Positions 29,190 through 38,644 of a stretch of DNA of 51,489 nucleotides are shown piece by piece. Source of the stretch: Luteimonas huabeiensis HB2 (GTDB taxonomy: Bacteria > Pseudomonadota > Gammaproteobacteria > Xanthomonadales > Xanthomonadaceae); assembly GCF_000559025.1 (NCBI RefSeq), contig NZ_JAAN01000023.1, positions 1 through 51,489 of the forward strand. Reading direction: 5' to 3'. How positions within the stretch are numbered: position 1 is the first letter of the stretch; each line of letters begins with the position of its first letter. The notes under the pieces were generated by a model, which ran no database searches, was not told the origin of the DNA, and saw nothing but the letters and a program-made list of their open reading frames with translations. A program made the position numbers and the translations under genes.

Positions 29190-30247
29190 TGCACCCCCAG
29201 CGCGCCGAGGCGCTGATCGCGGCGCTGGCCGAGCGCATCCTCGTCATCGACGGCGCGATGGGCACGCTGATCCAGCGCCACCGGCTGCAGGAGGCCGACT
29301 ACCGCGGCGAGCGCTTCGCCGAGGGCCGCGACCGCGAAGGCCCGGCCGATGCGCGCGCGCACGACCTCAAGGGCAACAACGACCTGCTCACCCTGACCCG
29401 GCCCGACGTCATCGCCGGCATCCACCGCGCCTATCTGGACGCCGGCGCCGACCTGGTCGAGACCAACACCTTCAACGCCACCGCCCTCAGCCAGGCCGAC
29501 TATGGCCTGCAGCACCTGGTCGGCGAACTCAACGCCGCCGGCGCCAGGCTGGCGCGGCAGGTCTGCGACGAGGCGGAAGCAGCCGACCCGTCGCGTCCGC
29601 GCTTCGTCGTCGGCGTGCTCGGCCCGACCAGCCGCACCGCCTCGATCAGCCCCGACGTCAACGACCCCGGCTACCGCAACACCGACTTCGACGCCCTGCG
29701 GCTCACCTACCGCGAGGCCATCGACGGCCTGATCGACGGCGGCGCCGACGTCCTGATGGTGGAGACCGTGTTCGACACCCTCAACGCCAAGGCCGCGCTG
29801 TACGCGATCGAGGAAGCCTTCGACGCGCGCGGCGGGCGGCTGCCGGTGATGGTCTCGGGCACGATCACCGACGCCTCCGGGCGCACCCTGTCCGGGCAGA
29901 CCGCGGAGGCGTTCTACGTCTCGCTCGCCCACGCGCGGCCGCTGGCGATCGGCCTGAACTGCGCGCTGGGCGCGCGAGAGCTGCGCCCGCACGTGGAGAC
30001 CCTGGCGCGGGTGGCCGAGTGCCACGTCAGCACCCACCCCAACGCCGGCCTGCCCAACGCCTTCGGCGAGTACGACGAGACCCCGGAGGAGACCGCCGCC
30101 ACGCTGCGGGAGTTCGCCCATGCCGGCCTGGTCAACCTCGTCGGCGGCTGCTGCGGCACCACCCCCGAACACATCGCCGCGATCGCCGCGGCGGTGGCCG
30201 GGCTGCCCCCGCGCGCCCTGCCCGCCGCGCGGGAACTTGCCGCATGA
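29129..30247 (+). CDS. metH: Methionine synthase, homocysteine-binding part (split MetH, part 1)
   Basis: The 372-residue protein is the homocysteine S-methyltransferase barrel of cobalamin-dependent MetH. It contains [49 protein letters not shown], the zinc cysteine in [14 protein letters not shown], and the pair in [16 protein letters not shown]. It ends where this module ends in the one-piece enzyme, and the folate, cobalamin and activation modules are the next gene. Split MetH occurs in related genera. About the first 20 residues ([20 protein letters not shown]) come from a family B repeat. The ATG overlaps the regulator stop. Confidence 0.92.
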   Translation: MTFPASAPPPGPRPLAPGPWLHPQRAEALIAALAERILVIDGAMGTLIQRHRLQEADYRGERFAEGRDREGPADARAHDLKGNNDLLTLTRPDVIAGIHRAYLDAGADLVETNTFNATALSQADYGLQHLVGELNAAGARLARQVCDEAEAADPSRPRFVVGVLGPTSRTASISPDVNDPGYRNTDFDALRLTYREAIDGLIDGGADVLMVETVFDTLNAKAALYAIEEAFDARGGRLPVMVSGTITDASGRTLSGQTAEAFYVSLAHARPLAIGLNCALGARELRPHVETLARVAECHVSTHPNAGLPNAFGEYDETPEETAATLREFAHAGLVNLVGGCCGTTPEHIAAIAAAVAGLPPRALPAARELAA

Positions 30248-30257
30248 GCGCGCGCGC

Positions 30258-30410
30258 CGCCCTTCCCCCGCGCGCGGGGGAAGGTGCCCGCGGGGCGGAC
30301 GTGGGCACGCCCCGCCGCTCCAGTCCGGCCCTCGCCCCGGTTCCCGCGCTTCCCCCCATCCGGCGCCTCGCGCCCCCTTCCCCCGCCTGGGGAAGGCATC
30401 GCCCCCGCCC
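30258..30410. repeat. Family A repeat between the two metH genes
   Basis: CTTCCCCCGCGCGCGGGGGAAGG and a degenerate right arm (CCCCCTTCCCCCGCCTGGGGAAGG split by ten or so bases) fill the 169-bp gap between metH parts. No other coding signal is present. Confidence 0.75.
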
Positions 30411-30416
30411 TTGCCC

Positions 30417-33170
<2,754 letters not shown>

Positions 33171-33171
33171 A

Positions 33172-33235
33172 AACGCCGAGGCCGCCGTTTCAAGGTCGCG
33201 CCGCGAGCGGCGTCGGCTTGGACGAATTGTTAGCT
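33172..33235 (-). repeat. attC site 1 (terminal, degenerate)
   Basis: Read on the minus strand it begins AGCTAACAATTCGTCCAAGC and continues with the GACGCCGCTCGCGGCGCG stem. The distal half (ACCTTGAAACGGCGG...GCGTTTTC) has lost the usual sequence. It lies directly after the metH stop and is the end of the cassette array. Confidence 0.75.
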
Positions 33236-34484
33236 ACTCAGCGATGCTGTTCACGATGACCTTGTGGGCGATCTCCCTCATAAGATCGTTCTCCGTTCGC
33301 AGGAAGTCTAGATTTTGTTGGCTGGCATGGAACGGAACAGCCTTTGACTCATCAAAGTCTGGGTTCGAATGTACGATCGAACACCGAAGCGCATAAACAC
33401 GCTTACCCAAAGACTCAACAAAAGATTGATCAGAATCGAAGTTCAGGGCGCTGACCTTAAGCGGGCGTGGTCCGTTGAGAGTGTGGTCCTTCGAAAAATG
33501 CTCTAGCAGTCCAAGCCCATCTAAGAAGGCCCTGATTTCGTCGCGCCGCACGTACTCCGCGAGAACACGGTTGATCTTGATCTTGTCAGTAAGGTTCTTT
33601 TCTGTCTCCGCCTTAAAGATTTTGATTGCTTCGTTTAGGTGCTCTTGATGGTTAACATGGAAATCGGGGCGCATAAGTATCTGGCGGAGTCGCCGAGACA
33701 CCACGCGGTGAGCACTTTTGTCCATGAAGTACTCAACAATGTGGAAATAGCAAATGAATTTAAAAGGTACATAGTCGACACGTGCTGCCGTGTGGTAGTA
33801 CTCGATCAGTTCGGGCGTGTACGGCTTTACTACGAGGTTGATTTCATCCGTAGGCAGGGCTGGAGCGCGCCTTCGTGCATTCATCGTTCGACGCTTCAAG
33901 CGATCGAGATTTGCGGCTTCTAGCGCAAGCCCGTATGTAAATTCGATATCGAAGAGCACTGACCGAAGAACGGCCATTACGTCTTGCTCCAATTTCCCCG
34001 TCTTTTGGATTCCCGTGACGACAGCAAAGAAGCTCCGGTATTGGATTGGGCCACCGACGATCCTTGGACCGAGAAACGCTATGTCTGCGTCGATCGTTGA
34101 CTGTGCATATATGTGAACCGACACAGCTTTACCGCGATAGAAAGTCGAAACCCTTATAGGCTCGCCCGATGATCGCATGGGCGTGGGGACGAATAACGAA
34201 GGGCCGACAACACGGCTTAGGACCACCTCTGCCGTCTTGTCAAACTTTACGCCGAGCACCCCCTTAAAGAGCTCGGGCTTACCTTCGACAATCTGGTCTA
34301 AGCGCTCGAACTCCGACGGATGAATTCTGAGCGCCAGTTCGTCGAAGACAGGCAGCTTCTTGACGATGTAATAGGTTGAGTGAACTTCAACCTCGTCGCC
34401 GTTATCGTCCTCTACATAGTCAACGTCGTTGACCTCTTCAAGGGATACGGTCGGGTACTTCTTCTTGAAGTCTTCGGGGCTCAT
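33234..34484 (-). CDS. Integron cassette protein with HEPN-like C-terminus
   Basis: The 416-residue soluble protein is not one I can name. It begins MSPEDFKKKYPTVSLEEVND, with many charged residues and an acidic stretch DDNGDEVEVH. Near the C-terminus LGKRVYALRCSIVHSNPDFDESK holds R367 and H372 in the Rx4H pattern of HEPN ribonucleases, inside a predicted helix. A HEPN-type nuclease, perhaps in phage defence, is the best inference. Its lower GC and its position between attC sites 1 and 2 mark it as a horizontally acquired cassette; the stop codon lies within the attC edge. Confidence 0.75.
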   Translation of the reverse strand: MSPEDFKKKYPTVSLEEVNDVDYVEDDNGDEVEVHSTYYIVKKLPVFDELALRIHPSEFERLDQIVEGKPELFKGVLGVKFDKTAEVVLSRVVGPSLFVPTPMRSSGEPIRVSTFYRGKAVSVHIYAQSTIDADIAFLGPRIVGGPIQYRSFFAVVTGIQKTGKLEQDVMAVLRSVLFDIEFTYGLALEAANLDRLKRRTMNARRRAPALPTDEINLVVKPYTPELIEYYHTAARVDYVPFKFICYFHIVEYFMDKSAHRVVSRRLRQILMRPDFHVNHQEHLNEAIKIFKAETEKNLTDKIKINRVLAEYVRRDEIRAFLDGLGLLEHFSKDHTLNGPRPLKVSALNFDSDQSFVESLGKRVYALRCSIVHSNPDFDESKAVPFHASQQNLDFLRTENDLMREIAHKVIVNSIAE

Positions 34485-34499
34485 TGATGTGTCCGGAGT

Positions 34500-34559
34500 A
34501 GCTAACGCTTGAGTTAAGCCGCGTCGCGAAGCGGCGTCGGCTTGAATGAATTGTTAGGT
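34500..34559 (-). repeat. attC site 2
   Basis: Sixty bases; R boxes ACCTAAC and GTTAGCT (minus strand) bracket AATTCATTCAAGCC, a GACGCCGCTTCGCGACGCG stem and GGCTTAACTCAAGC. It closely resembles the aadA1-type attC of mobile integrons. Confidence 0.93.
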
Positions 34560-34742
34560 TGGCGCCGAAATTGGTTGACGCCGCCCACCGAAACCGCTAC
34601 GTTGACCACAGGTGCTGAACACACCTCTACTAGCGGACTGACCGTACCCGAAAGCTCGCGGTTTTTTTGTGCCTGTAGTTTATGACTATGGCCGGGTAGC
34701 GCGCAGCCATACAAGACCCGAAAGGGAAAAGCTGCGGGCCGT

Positions 34743-34807
34743 CTAGTAGCGGTGTTCAAGTACCCGGCCGCCCCTCTGAACAAGGGGCGTATTGAACAAA
34801 CTACTAG
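34743..34807 (+). promoter_or_regulatory. Leader hairpin covering the symE-like ribosome binding site
   Basis: Stem segments CTAGTAG/CTACTAG (34743-34749, 34801-34807) and TGTTCAA/TTGAACA (34753-34759, 34792-34798), capped by GCCCCT/AGGGGC (34770-34775, 34783-34788), form a long hairpin. Its 3' base overlaps the AGGAGG at 34806-34811. Folding would hinder translation of the toxin-like gene. Confidence 0.6.
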
Positions 34808-34811
34808 GAGG
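34806..34811 (+). promoter_or_regulatory. Strong ribosome binding site of the symE-like gene
   Basis: AGGAGG lies five bases before the ATG at 34817. It fixes the start and the strand of this gene, which runs against its cassette. Confidence 0.7.
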
Positions 34812-34816
34812 CCATC

Positions 34817-35035
34817 ATGGCTGCTCAAGCTCGTACTCTTCCTGCTCGTCGTGTGCTCACCGTCGGCTACAGCCCGTATGCCCTCAAGCACGATCACCGG
34901 CCGCCACCACCGGCCGTTCCGTACCTGCTCTTGCGTGGCCACTGGCTGCGAGAGGCTGGCTTTGCCGTTGGCCAAAAGGTGAGCATCAATATTGCTGATG
35001 GGTGCATCACGATCATTCCGAGTTCGGAAGGCTGA
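34817..35035 (+). CDS. SymE-like toxin, antisense in cassette
   Basis: The 72-residue protein has the SymE pattern: RRVLTVGYSPYALKHDHRPP, then PYLLLRGHWLREAGFAVGQK and VSINIADGCITIIP. SymE toxins have an AbrB-like fold, cleave or bind RNA or DNA, and in E. coli are held down by the antisense RNA SymR. It is the only cassette gene on the plus strand, opposed to the array, and has its own AGGAGG, leader hairpin and a hairpin after its stop, so it is likely expressed independently. A long opposite-strand frame runs through attC 2 and is not believed. Confidence 0.82.
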   Translation: MAAQARTLPARRVLTVGYSPYALKHDHRPPPPAVPYLLLRGHWLREAGFAVGQKVSINIADGCITIIPSSEG

Positions 35036-35046
35036 TTTGCAACGGT

Positions 35047-35073
35047 GGGTGGCGAAGCATGCTTTGCTCACCC
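35047..35073 (+). terminator. Hairpin after the symE-like gene
   Basis: GGGTG and CACCC with inner complementary GCGAAGC/GCTTTGC bases form a hairpin eleven bases after the stop, just before attC 3. No U-run is seen. Confidence 0.4.
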
Positions 35074-35134
35074 GCCTAACGCCTTAAATTAAGCCGCGCC
35101 GCGAAGCGGCGTCGGCTTGAATGAATTGTTAGAT
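35074..35134 (-). repeat. attC site 3
   Basis: Sixty-one bases with R boxes ATCTAAC and GTTAGGC (minus strand) and the GACGCCGCTTCGCGGCGCG stem. It belongs to the 72-residue cassette gene to its right. Confidence 0.93.
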
Positions 35135-35149
35135 GCGTAGCCCGAGGGT

Positions 35150-35368
35150 CTAGCTTGTATGGCAAGCATTGGCGCAGTAGTAGCAGCCATTGATACGGTT
35201 GTTTGGCCACCGGCGCTTGGCGTCTGCAACGGCACTTTGGCAGTTTGGGTGGTATCCGAGATCAATCTGACTTGAAGCAACAGGCATGTATAAGCAGCCT
35301 GTCGTGGCGTTGTGCACCTCGTGGTCGCCATTTGCCTGCGCATTGGAGTTGATGATGAATTTTGGCAT
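35150..35368 (-). CDS. Small Cys/His-rich cassette protein
   Basis: The 72-residue protein (MPKFIINSNAQANGDHEVHN...) has the pattern HEVH, GC25, NC43, and NGCYYC (62, 65) followed by ACH (69, 70). This is a small family that I recognise as frequent in integron cassettes and phage-related loci, without known function. The cysteines and histidines could bind a metal. The ATG at 35368 is preferred to an upstream start because the family begins MPKF and a GGGGA lies before it. It is the gene of the cassette ending in attC 3. Confidence 0.8.
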   Translation of the reverse strand: MPKFIINSNAQANGDHEVHNATTGCLYMPVASSQIDLGYHPNCQSAVADAKRRWPNNRINGCYYCANACHTS

Positions 35369-35469
35369 TGCGGTGTATTCCCCTGAAGTATGGAAGTGCC
35401 TAGCCATTGCGGCGAATCAACCATAAGCAATTTCATTTCTCACAAGCTGAGACAATATTGCCAGCGCGC

Positions 35470-35526
35470 ATCTAACACTTGAATTAAGCCGTGCCGCGAG
35501 GCATCGACTTGAATGAATTGTTAGAG
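35470..35526 (-). repeat. attC site 4
   Basis: Fifty-seven bases with R boxes CTCTAAC and GTTAGAT (minus strand); the central stem is a slightly shortened variant (GATGCCTCGCGGCACGGC). It belongs to the AbiTii-like cassette. Confidence 0.9.
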
Positions 35527-35531
35527 GGCGC

Positions 35532-36428
35532 TCACCGGAATGCTGACAAAGCTTGAAGCAAGCCTTGAAAGACCGTCGAGCTAACGACCCCCTCTAGAAT
35601 ACTTCGAGCGCTCTGAAGGCTTTCGCGTATCACGGCGTGATTAGGCTTGGGTGCCCGAAGTTGGGTCTCCACGCATGAAAGATCAGCTGCAACTTGTGTC
35701 TTACCATCCGGTGCGATTTCGGCAGTTTGTAGTTCCTTCCGCAACTGCGACACGAGCTTAGAAAGTGCATCCAAATCGAGTGGAGATTGGAATGTTTGCG
35801 ATGAATCCCGCGTGTTCTGCTGGATCTGAGAGCCCGTCATGGAGCCGATGAGATTCCCAATGCTCGAAACATTAAATGTCAGATTCCCAGCCTGCATCTT
35901 CTCTTCTTTGGTAAAGCTCATACCTTCCCCAACCACTCCTTTCTCCTCAAGCTGCAAGGCCCACTCAAGAACTGAGTTCCTGACACGATCCAAGAGGCCG
36001 TGAATTCTTGTCTTGGCGATAAGCACTGCAGGCTCTAAAGGAACTTCCATTCTCTCCATCAAGCTCTTCTCCAAATCCTTCGGGAACTTGACGTATGCCA
36101 TATCGCTGTCCCCACTCACAATCTGTTCTAGCTCAGAAATGGACTGCGATGTCGCTCTAACACAAAGAAGATCAGCCTGCTTGGTATCCGCGAAGAAGAG
36201 AGGCTGCCAGCCATGGTAGGGGTTAAAAACCTTGAGCTCTCCGCGAATCTTTCTGTAGTCCGGCACCTCAACCCCTGAAGGGTATCCATTTAGCTCATTC
36301 GTTATCCATTCGACGGTGTCGGTGACGTTTAGCTTCCGCGCGACAACGAGCGCCTTCCTGAGCAGGTCAGTGGTGCTAACGTTCTTGTCGAGCGCGTCCC
36401 TCTGTAGTTCTAGAACAAGCGACTCCAT
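35532..36428 (-). CDS. AbiTii-like abortive infection protein (cassette)
   Basis: The 298-residue protein opens MESLVLELQRDALDKNVSTT, then LLRKALVVARKLNVTDTVEWITNELNGYPSGVEVPDYRKI, the pattern of the AbiTii domain (about 1-80). The family is named after a lactococcal abortive infection phage resistance gene. The middle carries an amphipathic region and TFNVSSIGNLIGSMTGSQIQQNT, and the C-terminus is helical. A longer frame upstream crosses attC 5 and is rejected; the ATG at 36428 is just outside that site. Mechanism is not known from sequence. Confidence 0.82.
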   Translation of the reverse strand: MESLVLELQRDALDKNVSTTDLLRKALVVARKLNVTDTVEWITNELNGYPSGVEVPDYRKIRGELKVFNPYHGWQPLFFADTKQADLLCVRATSQSISELEQIVSGDSDMAYVKFPKDLEKSLMERMEVPLEPAVLIAKTRIHGLLDRVRNSVLEWALQLEEKGVVGEGMSFTKEEKMQAGNLTFNVSSIGNLIGSMTGSQIQQNTRDSSQTFQSPLDLDALSKLVSQLRKELQTAEIAPDGKTQVAADLSCVETQLRAPKPNHAVIRESLQSARSILEGVVSSTVFQGLLQALSAFR

Positions 36429-36436
36429 TTCGTAGC

Positions 36437-36496
36437 CCCTAACGCTTGAATTAAGCCGCGCCGCGAAGCGGCGTCGGCTCGAATGAATTGTTAGGT
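36437..36496 (-). repeat. attC site 5
   Basis: Sixty bases with R boxes ACCTAAC and GTTAGGG (minus strand) and the GACGCCGCTTCGCGGCGCG stem. Confidence 0.93.
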
Positions 36497-36498
36497 GG

Positions 36499-36867
36499 TC
36501 ACCCGCGATGAATGACTGACTGATTAAGAGCCTCAATCACACCATTGATGTACGAGCGATCTTCGCTGGTGAGTGCCTGCGTCTCCCCGGATGAACTGTT
36601 TAGAACGACAATCCATTCTGGCTTTTGCCTTACCCACCAGAATACTGTCGCGGCCAGAAGAACAATGCCCAAAAAGATTCCGCCACCACCATTTATCAGT
36701 GCGATCAAACCTATGAGCCCGAGAACGATCGGCCCAAGGCGAGACGGATGTTTAACGGCTTGTTTTACAGACGTGACTCCGTTCATTGCATATGTCTGAC
36801 CATGCACGATGAAACGGGCGTTTGACACGCTGACGCCATTGCGATCGAAGAATATTTTCTCTTCCAT
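36499..36867 (-). CDS. DUF6232-like membrane protein (cassette)
   Basis: The 122-residue protein starts MEEKIFFDRNGVSVSNARFIVHGQTYAMNGVTSV, followed by two adjacent membrane segments (about 44-60 and 64-79, LGPIVLGLIGLIALINGGGG, LGIVLLAATVFWWV). The tail WIVVLNSSSGETQALTSEDRSYINGVIEALNQSVIHRG is typical of DUF6232 members, which are frequent in integron cassettes. The function is unknown. GAGAGGAG lies just before the ATG. Confidence 0.82.
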   Translation of the reverse strand: MEEKIFFDRNGVSVSNARFIVHGQTYAMNGVTSVKQAVKHPSRLGPIVLGLIGLIALINGGGGIFLGIVLLAATVFWWVRQKPEWIVVLNSSSGETQALTSEDRSYINGVIEALNQSVIHRG

Positions 36868-36920
36868 GTACTCCTCTCCCCGGAAATTACAGTAAAGGGC
36901 TGTTGAAGGTCGCCCTGAGC

Positions 36921-36980
36921 ACCTAACGCCTGAATTAAGCCGAGCCGCGAAGCGGCGTCGGCTTGAATGAATTGTTATGA
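36921..36980 (-). repeat. attC site 6
   Basis: Sixty bases; R boxes are TCATAAC and GTTAGGT (minus strand), with the same GACGCCGCTTCGCGGC stem. It belongs to the 199-residue HEPN-like cassette. Confidence 0.92.
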
Positions 36981-36981
36981 C

Positions 36982-37581
36982 CTAAAGCCTGGCGAGCACA
37001 GCAGTGGAAAAGTCTTCAACGGCACTGATCCAGACCCCGACAGGCGACCGACCCAGGGAACGAATGCGTGAGTTCCCGCGGCCGCCAGACTCGTCTATGT
37101 CACCGCGGTGCACAATCTGATGGCGACGTGACATAAGCGCTTCAAGGTCCGAGAACCTACTATTCACCGCGCTTGGATCCATACCAACCGAACTAAGAAA
37201 AAGCGCGAGCTCTTCTGTGTTGTTGTAGTTAGATCGCTCTAGGTACTCATCTACTGACTCTTTGATTAGATTATCTACTGTCTTGCCCTTGTGGGCCACG
37301 AGTTCACCTAAAGAAAACTTGCTCGCATTGCGGTTCAGGCCGGCTAGCGGGATCTTGTCGATCACTTCTTTCCCCGCATCAGGCAGTTTCCAGTACGCGA
37401 TGCTCCTTAGAAAATCTTCAAGCGAAGCGTGCAGGAAAACGGTTGCGGCGCGAAGAACGTCCGTTTGCAGGTGTCCGCGACGGCCGCTCCCCTTTCCCAT
37501 GAGGTGCGTTTCGTAAATCTGGATCAGATTCCGAACCCGAGTAATGTTGCCCGTGATCCGCTGTTGAATCTTGGCCTTCAT
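36982..37581 (-). CDS. HEPN-domain protein (cassette)
   Basis: The 199-residue helical protein has the HEPN catalytic motif SRRHQIVHRGD near 151-161, with R153 and H158 in Rx4H spacing. ALMSRRHQIVHRGDIDESG resembles the MAE_28990-type HEPN nucleases found in defence and toxin loci. The N-terminus has HASLEDFLRSIAYW, a conserved helix of this group. No nucleotidyltransferase partner is encoded in the cassette, so if toxic it would need another control. Low GC and attC flanks show transfer. Confidence 0.83.
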   Translation of the reverse strand: MKAKIQQRITGNITRVRNLIQIYETHLMGKGSGRRGHLQTDVLRAATVFLHASLEDFLRSIAYWKLPDAGKEVIDKIPLAGLNRNASKFSLGELVAHKGKTVDNLIKESVDEYLERSNYNNTEELALFLSSVGMDPSAVNSRFSDLEALMSRRHQIVHRGDIDESGGRGNSRIRSLGRSPVGVWISAVEDFSTAVLARL

Positions 37582-37597
37582 CGTTGCTCCACGTCGG

Positions 37598-37657
37598 GCA
37601 TAACGCCTGAATTAAGCCGTGCCGCGAAGCGGCATCGGCTTGAATGAATTGTTAGGC
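37598..37657 (-). repeat. attC site 7
   Basis: Sixty bases with R boxes GCCTAAC and GTTATGC (minus strand) and a GATGCCGCTTCGCGGCACG stem. It ends the first cassette of the array; that gene's stop codon lies within the site. Confidence 0.92.
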
Positions 37658-38083
37658 ATTGTCTCTTATCAGTGAAACAAAGTGCTCTCTCATACGAAAT
37701 ATCGGAGCATTTCCTGGCGTGATGTCATCAACGTAGCCAGCGTCCTCTAGGCGATCCACCTGCAGTCGCAAATGTGGATACTCATCCTCGTAGTACATGA
37801 AGCGCGGCTTGTTGCCGTTGAATGAAACTCTTTTGTTTGGAGCGATAACGAATTCGCGAACGGAGCGTGACTCGTCGCCCTTCAAGTCATTTGCCATCTC
37901 AGCAATGAGCTCCTTCATGTCGGCCTTGATGGCCAAAAACGCTATCTCGGCCTCTGACTTGTGTTCCTGTCTCCGGCGCTGGTCTGTGAATCTATCAGCG
38001 AGGTATTGGCCAGCACAGCCGACGAGAGCTCCACCTAAGAATGTCAGTAGATGTGAGACGCTGAAAATAGAAGATATGTCCAT
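37652..38083 (-). CDS. Membrane-anchored cassette protein, unknown function
   Basis: The 143-residue protein has one N-terminal membrane segment (about 8-27, VSHLLTFLGGALVGCAGQYL) followed by a charged helix (DRFTDQRRRQEHKSEAEIAF). The C-terminal part is soluble: FMYYEDEYPHLRLQVDRLEDAGYVDDITPGNAPIFRMREHFVSLIRD resembles a small winged-helix-like module. I do not recognise the family. The ATG at 38083 is chosen over an upstream start because the latter lies beyond the cassette boundary at 38104. It is the first cassette next to the attI region. Confidence 0.75.
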   Translation of the reverse strand: MDISSIFSVSHLLTFLGGALVGCAGQYLADRFTDQRRRQEHKSEAEIAFLAIKADMKELIAEMANDLKGDESRSVREFVIAPNKRVSFNGNKPRFMYYEDEYPHLRLQVDRLEDAGYVDDITPGNAPIFRMREHFVSLIRDNA

Positions 38084-38103
38084 CCGCGACGCGCTCCAAC
38101 AAT

Positions 38104-38160
38104 GCCTAACTACTATTAGCCCCCACAACCGGGGCGTTGCGCCAGAGTATGCCCTGCTCC
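38104..38160 (-). other. Candidate attI and first cassette boundary
   Basis: GTTAGGC (minus strand, 38104-38110) is the recombination core where the first cassette begins, but no matching attC precedes it. It is preceded by a hairpin of CCCCGGTTGTGGGG. This is where the primary site attI should be, between the array and the intI relic. Confidence 0.5.
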
Positions 38161-38169
38161 GAGGCGTGC

Positions 38170-38198
38170 GCCATAGGAAAATTCCTATGCCATATCAA
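38170..38198 (-). promoter_or_regulatory. Candidate cassette promoter Pc with palindrome
   Basis: On the minus strand TTGATA (38193-38198) and TATGGC (38170-38175) are spaced by 17 bases, a normal sigma-70 layout pointing into the array. The palindrome CATAGGAAAATTCCTATG (38172-38189) overlaps the spacer and the -10, so a repressor could act here. Confidence 0.5.
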
Positions 38199-38260
38199 CA
38201 CCTTAGCAACTCGTGGCTGCCGTCCGGCCCGGTAGCTGGCCTGCGTTATCAGGCGCCTGA

Positions 38261-38488
38261 GCGCGTTTGGCGTTACCGGGCAAGAATGGGCCGATAGCAG
38301 GCGCGCCGCAAGGCCTCGCAGGCGCGCCCCGGCTGCTGGATAAGGTGCGTGCTTGTCTGCGGATCTGGCACCACAGCCTGCCGCCGGAGCGGCCCATGTG
38401 AGGAGGATTCGGCGCTTCATGATGGCCGGCAGGCATCACGCGCGAGCGAGCACAGCCGAGGCGATTGTTGGTCTGCGCCGAGTGCCAG
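38261..38488 (+). pseudogene. intI: Relic of integron integrase intI, frameshifted and truncated
   Basis: In one frame (38324-38398) the sequence encodes APRLLDKVRACLRIWHHSLP, matching the N-terminus of IntI proteins (PRLLDQ-R--IR--HYS). Past a stop at 38399, the neighbouring frame (38389-38485) gives AAHVRRIRRFMMAGRHHARA and STAEAIVGL, which continues the match (AYV-WIRRF---HGKRHP--LG-AEVEAFL). The relic is divergent from the cassettes, the normal intI position. The rest of the gene, including the catalytic tyrosine, is absent. No function is expected. Confidence 0.7.
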
Positions 38489-38644
38489 GGCGCTCGGCAT
38501 GCAAAACGTGGGGCGGAGGCACGACACAACGATCCCGCCCAGCCCCAGCACCCTTGCCCTCTCCTACCTGTGGACGGGAATCGGGGTGAAGGTGAAAACC
38601 TCCGCTGCTAAGGTGGCCCCTGTCGCCACAGTCGGAGCCCTTAC
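38489..38644. other. Gap between intI relic and amidohydrolase
   Basis: No gene, attC site or further integrase homology is visible here. GC returns to the chromosomal level at about 38.6 kb. Confidence 0.6.

Noticed and set aside
34514..35071. Minus-strand frame of 185 codons in the SymE-like cassette
   Set aside because: It reads through attC 2 (its tail NNSFKPTPLR is translated attC), has no good ribosome binding site, and overlaps the better supported plus-strand gene.
37797..38297. Plus-strand frame of 166 codons over the first cassette boundary
   Set aside because: It runs antisense to a better gene and across the recombination core, with no homology recognised.
38106..38529. Minus-strand frames in the attI/intI-relic gap
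   Set aside because: They cover the candidate promoter, palindrome and integrase relic in the wrong direction and show no recognisable domain.
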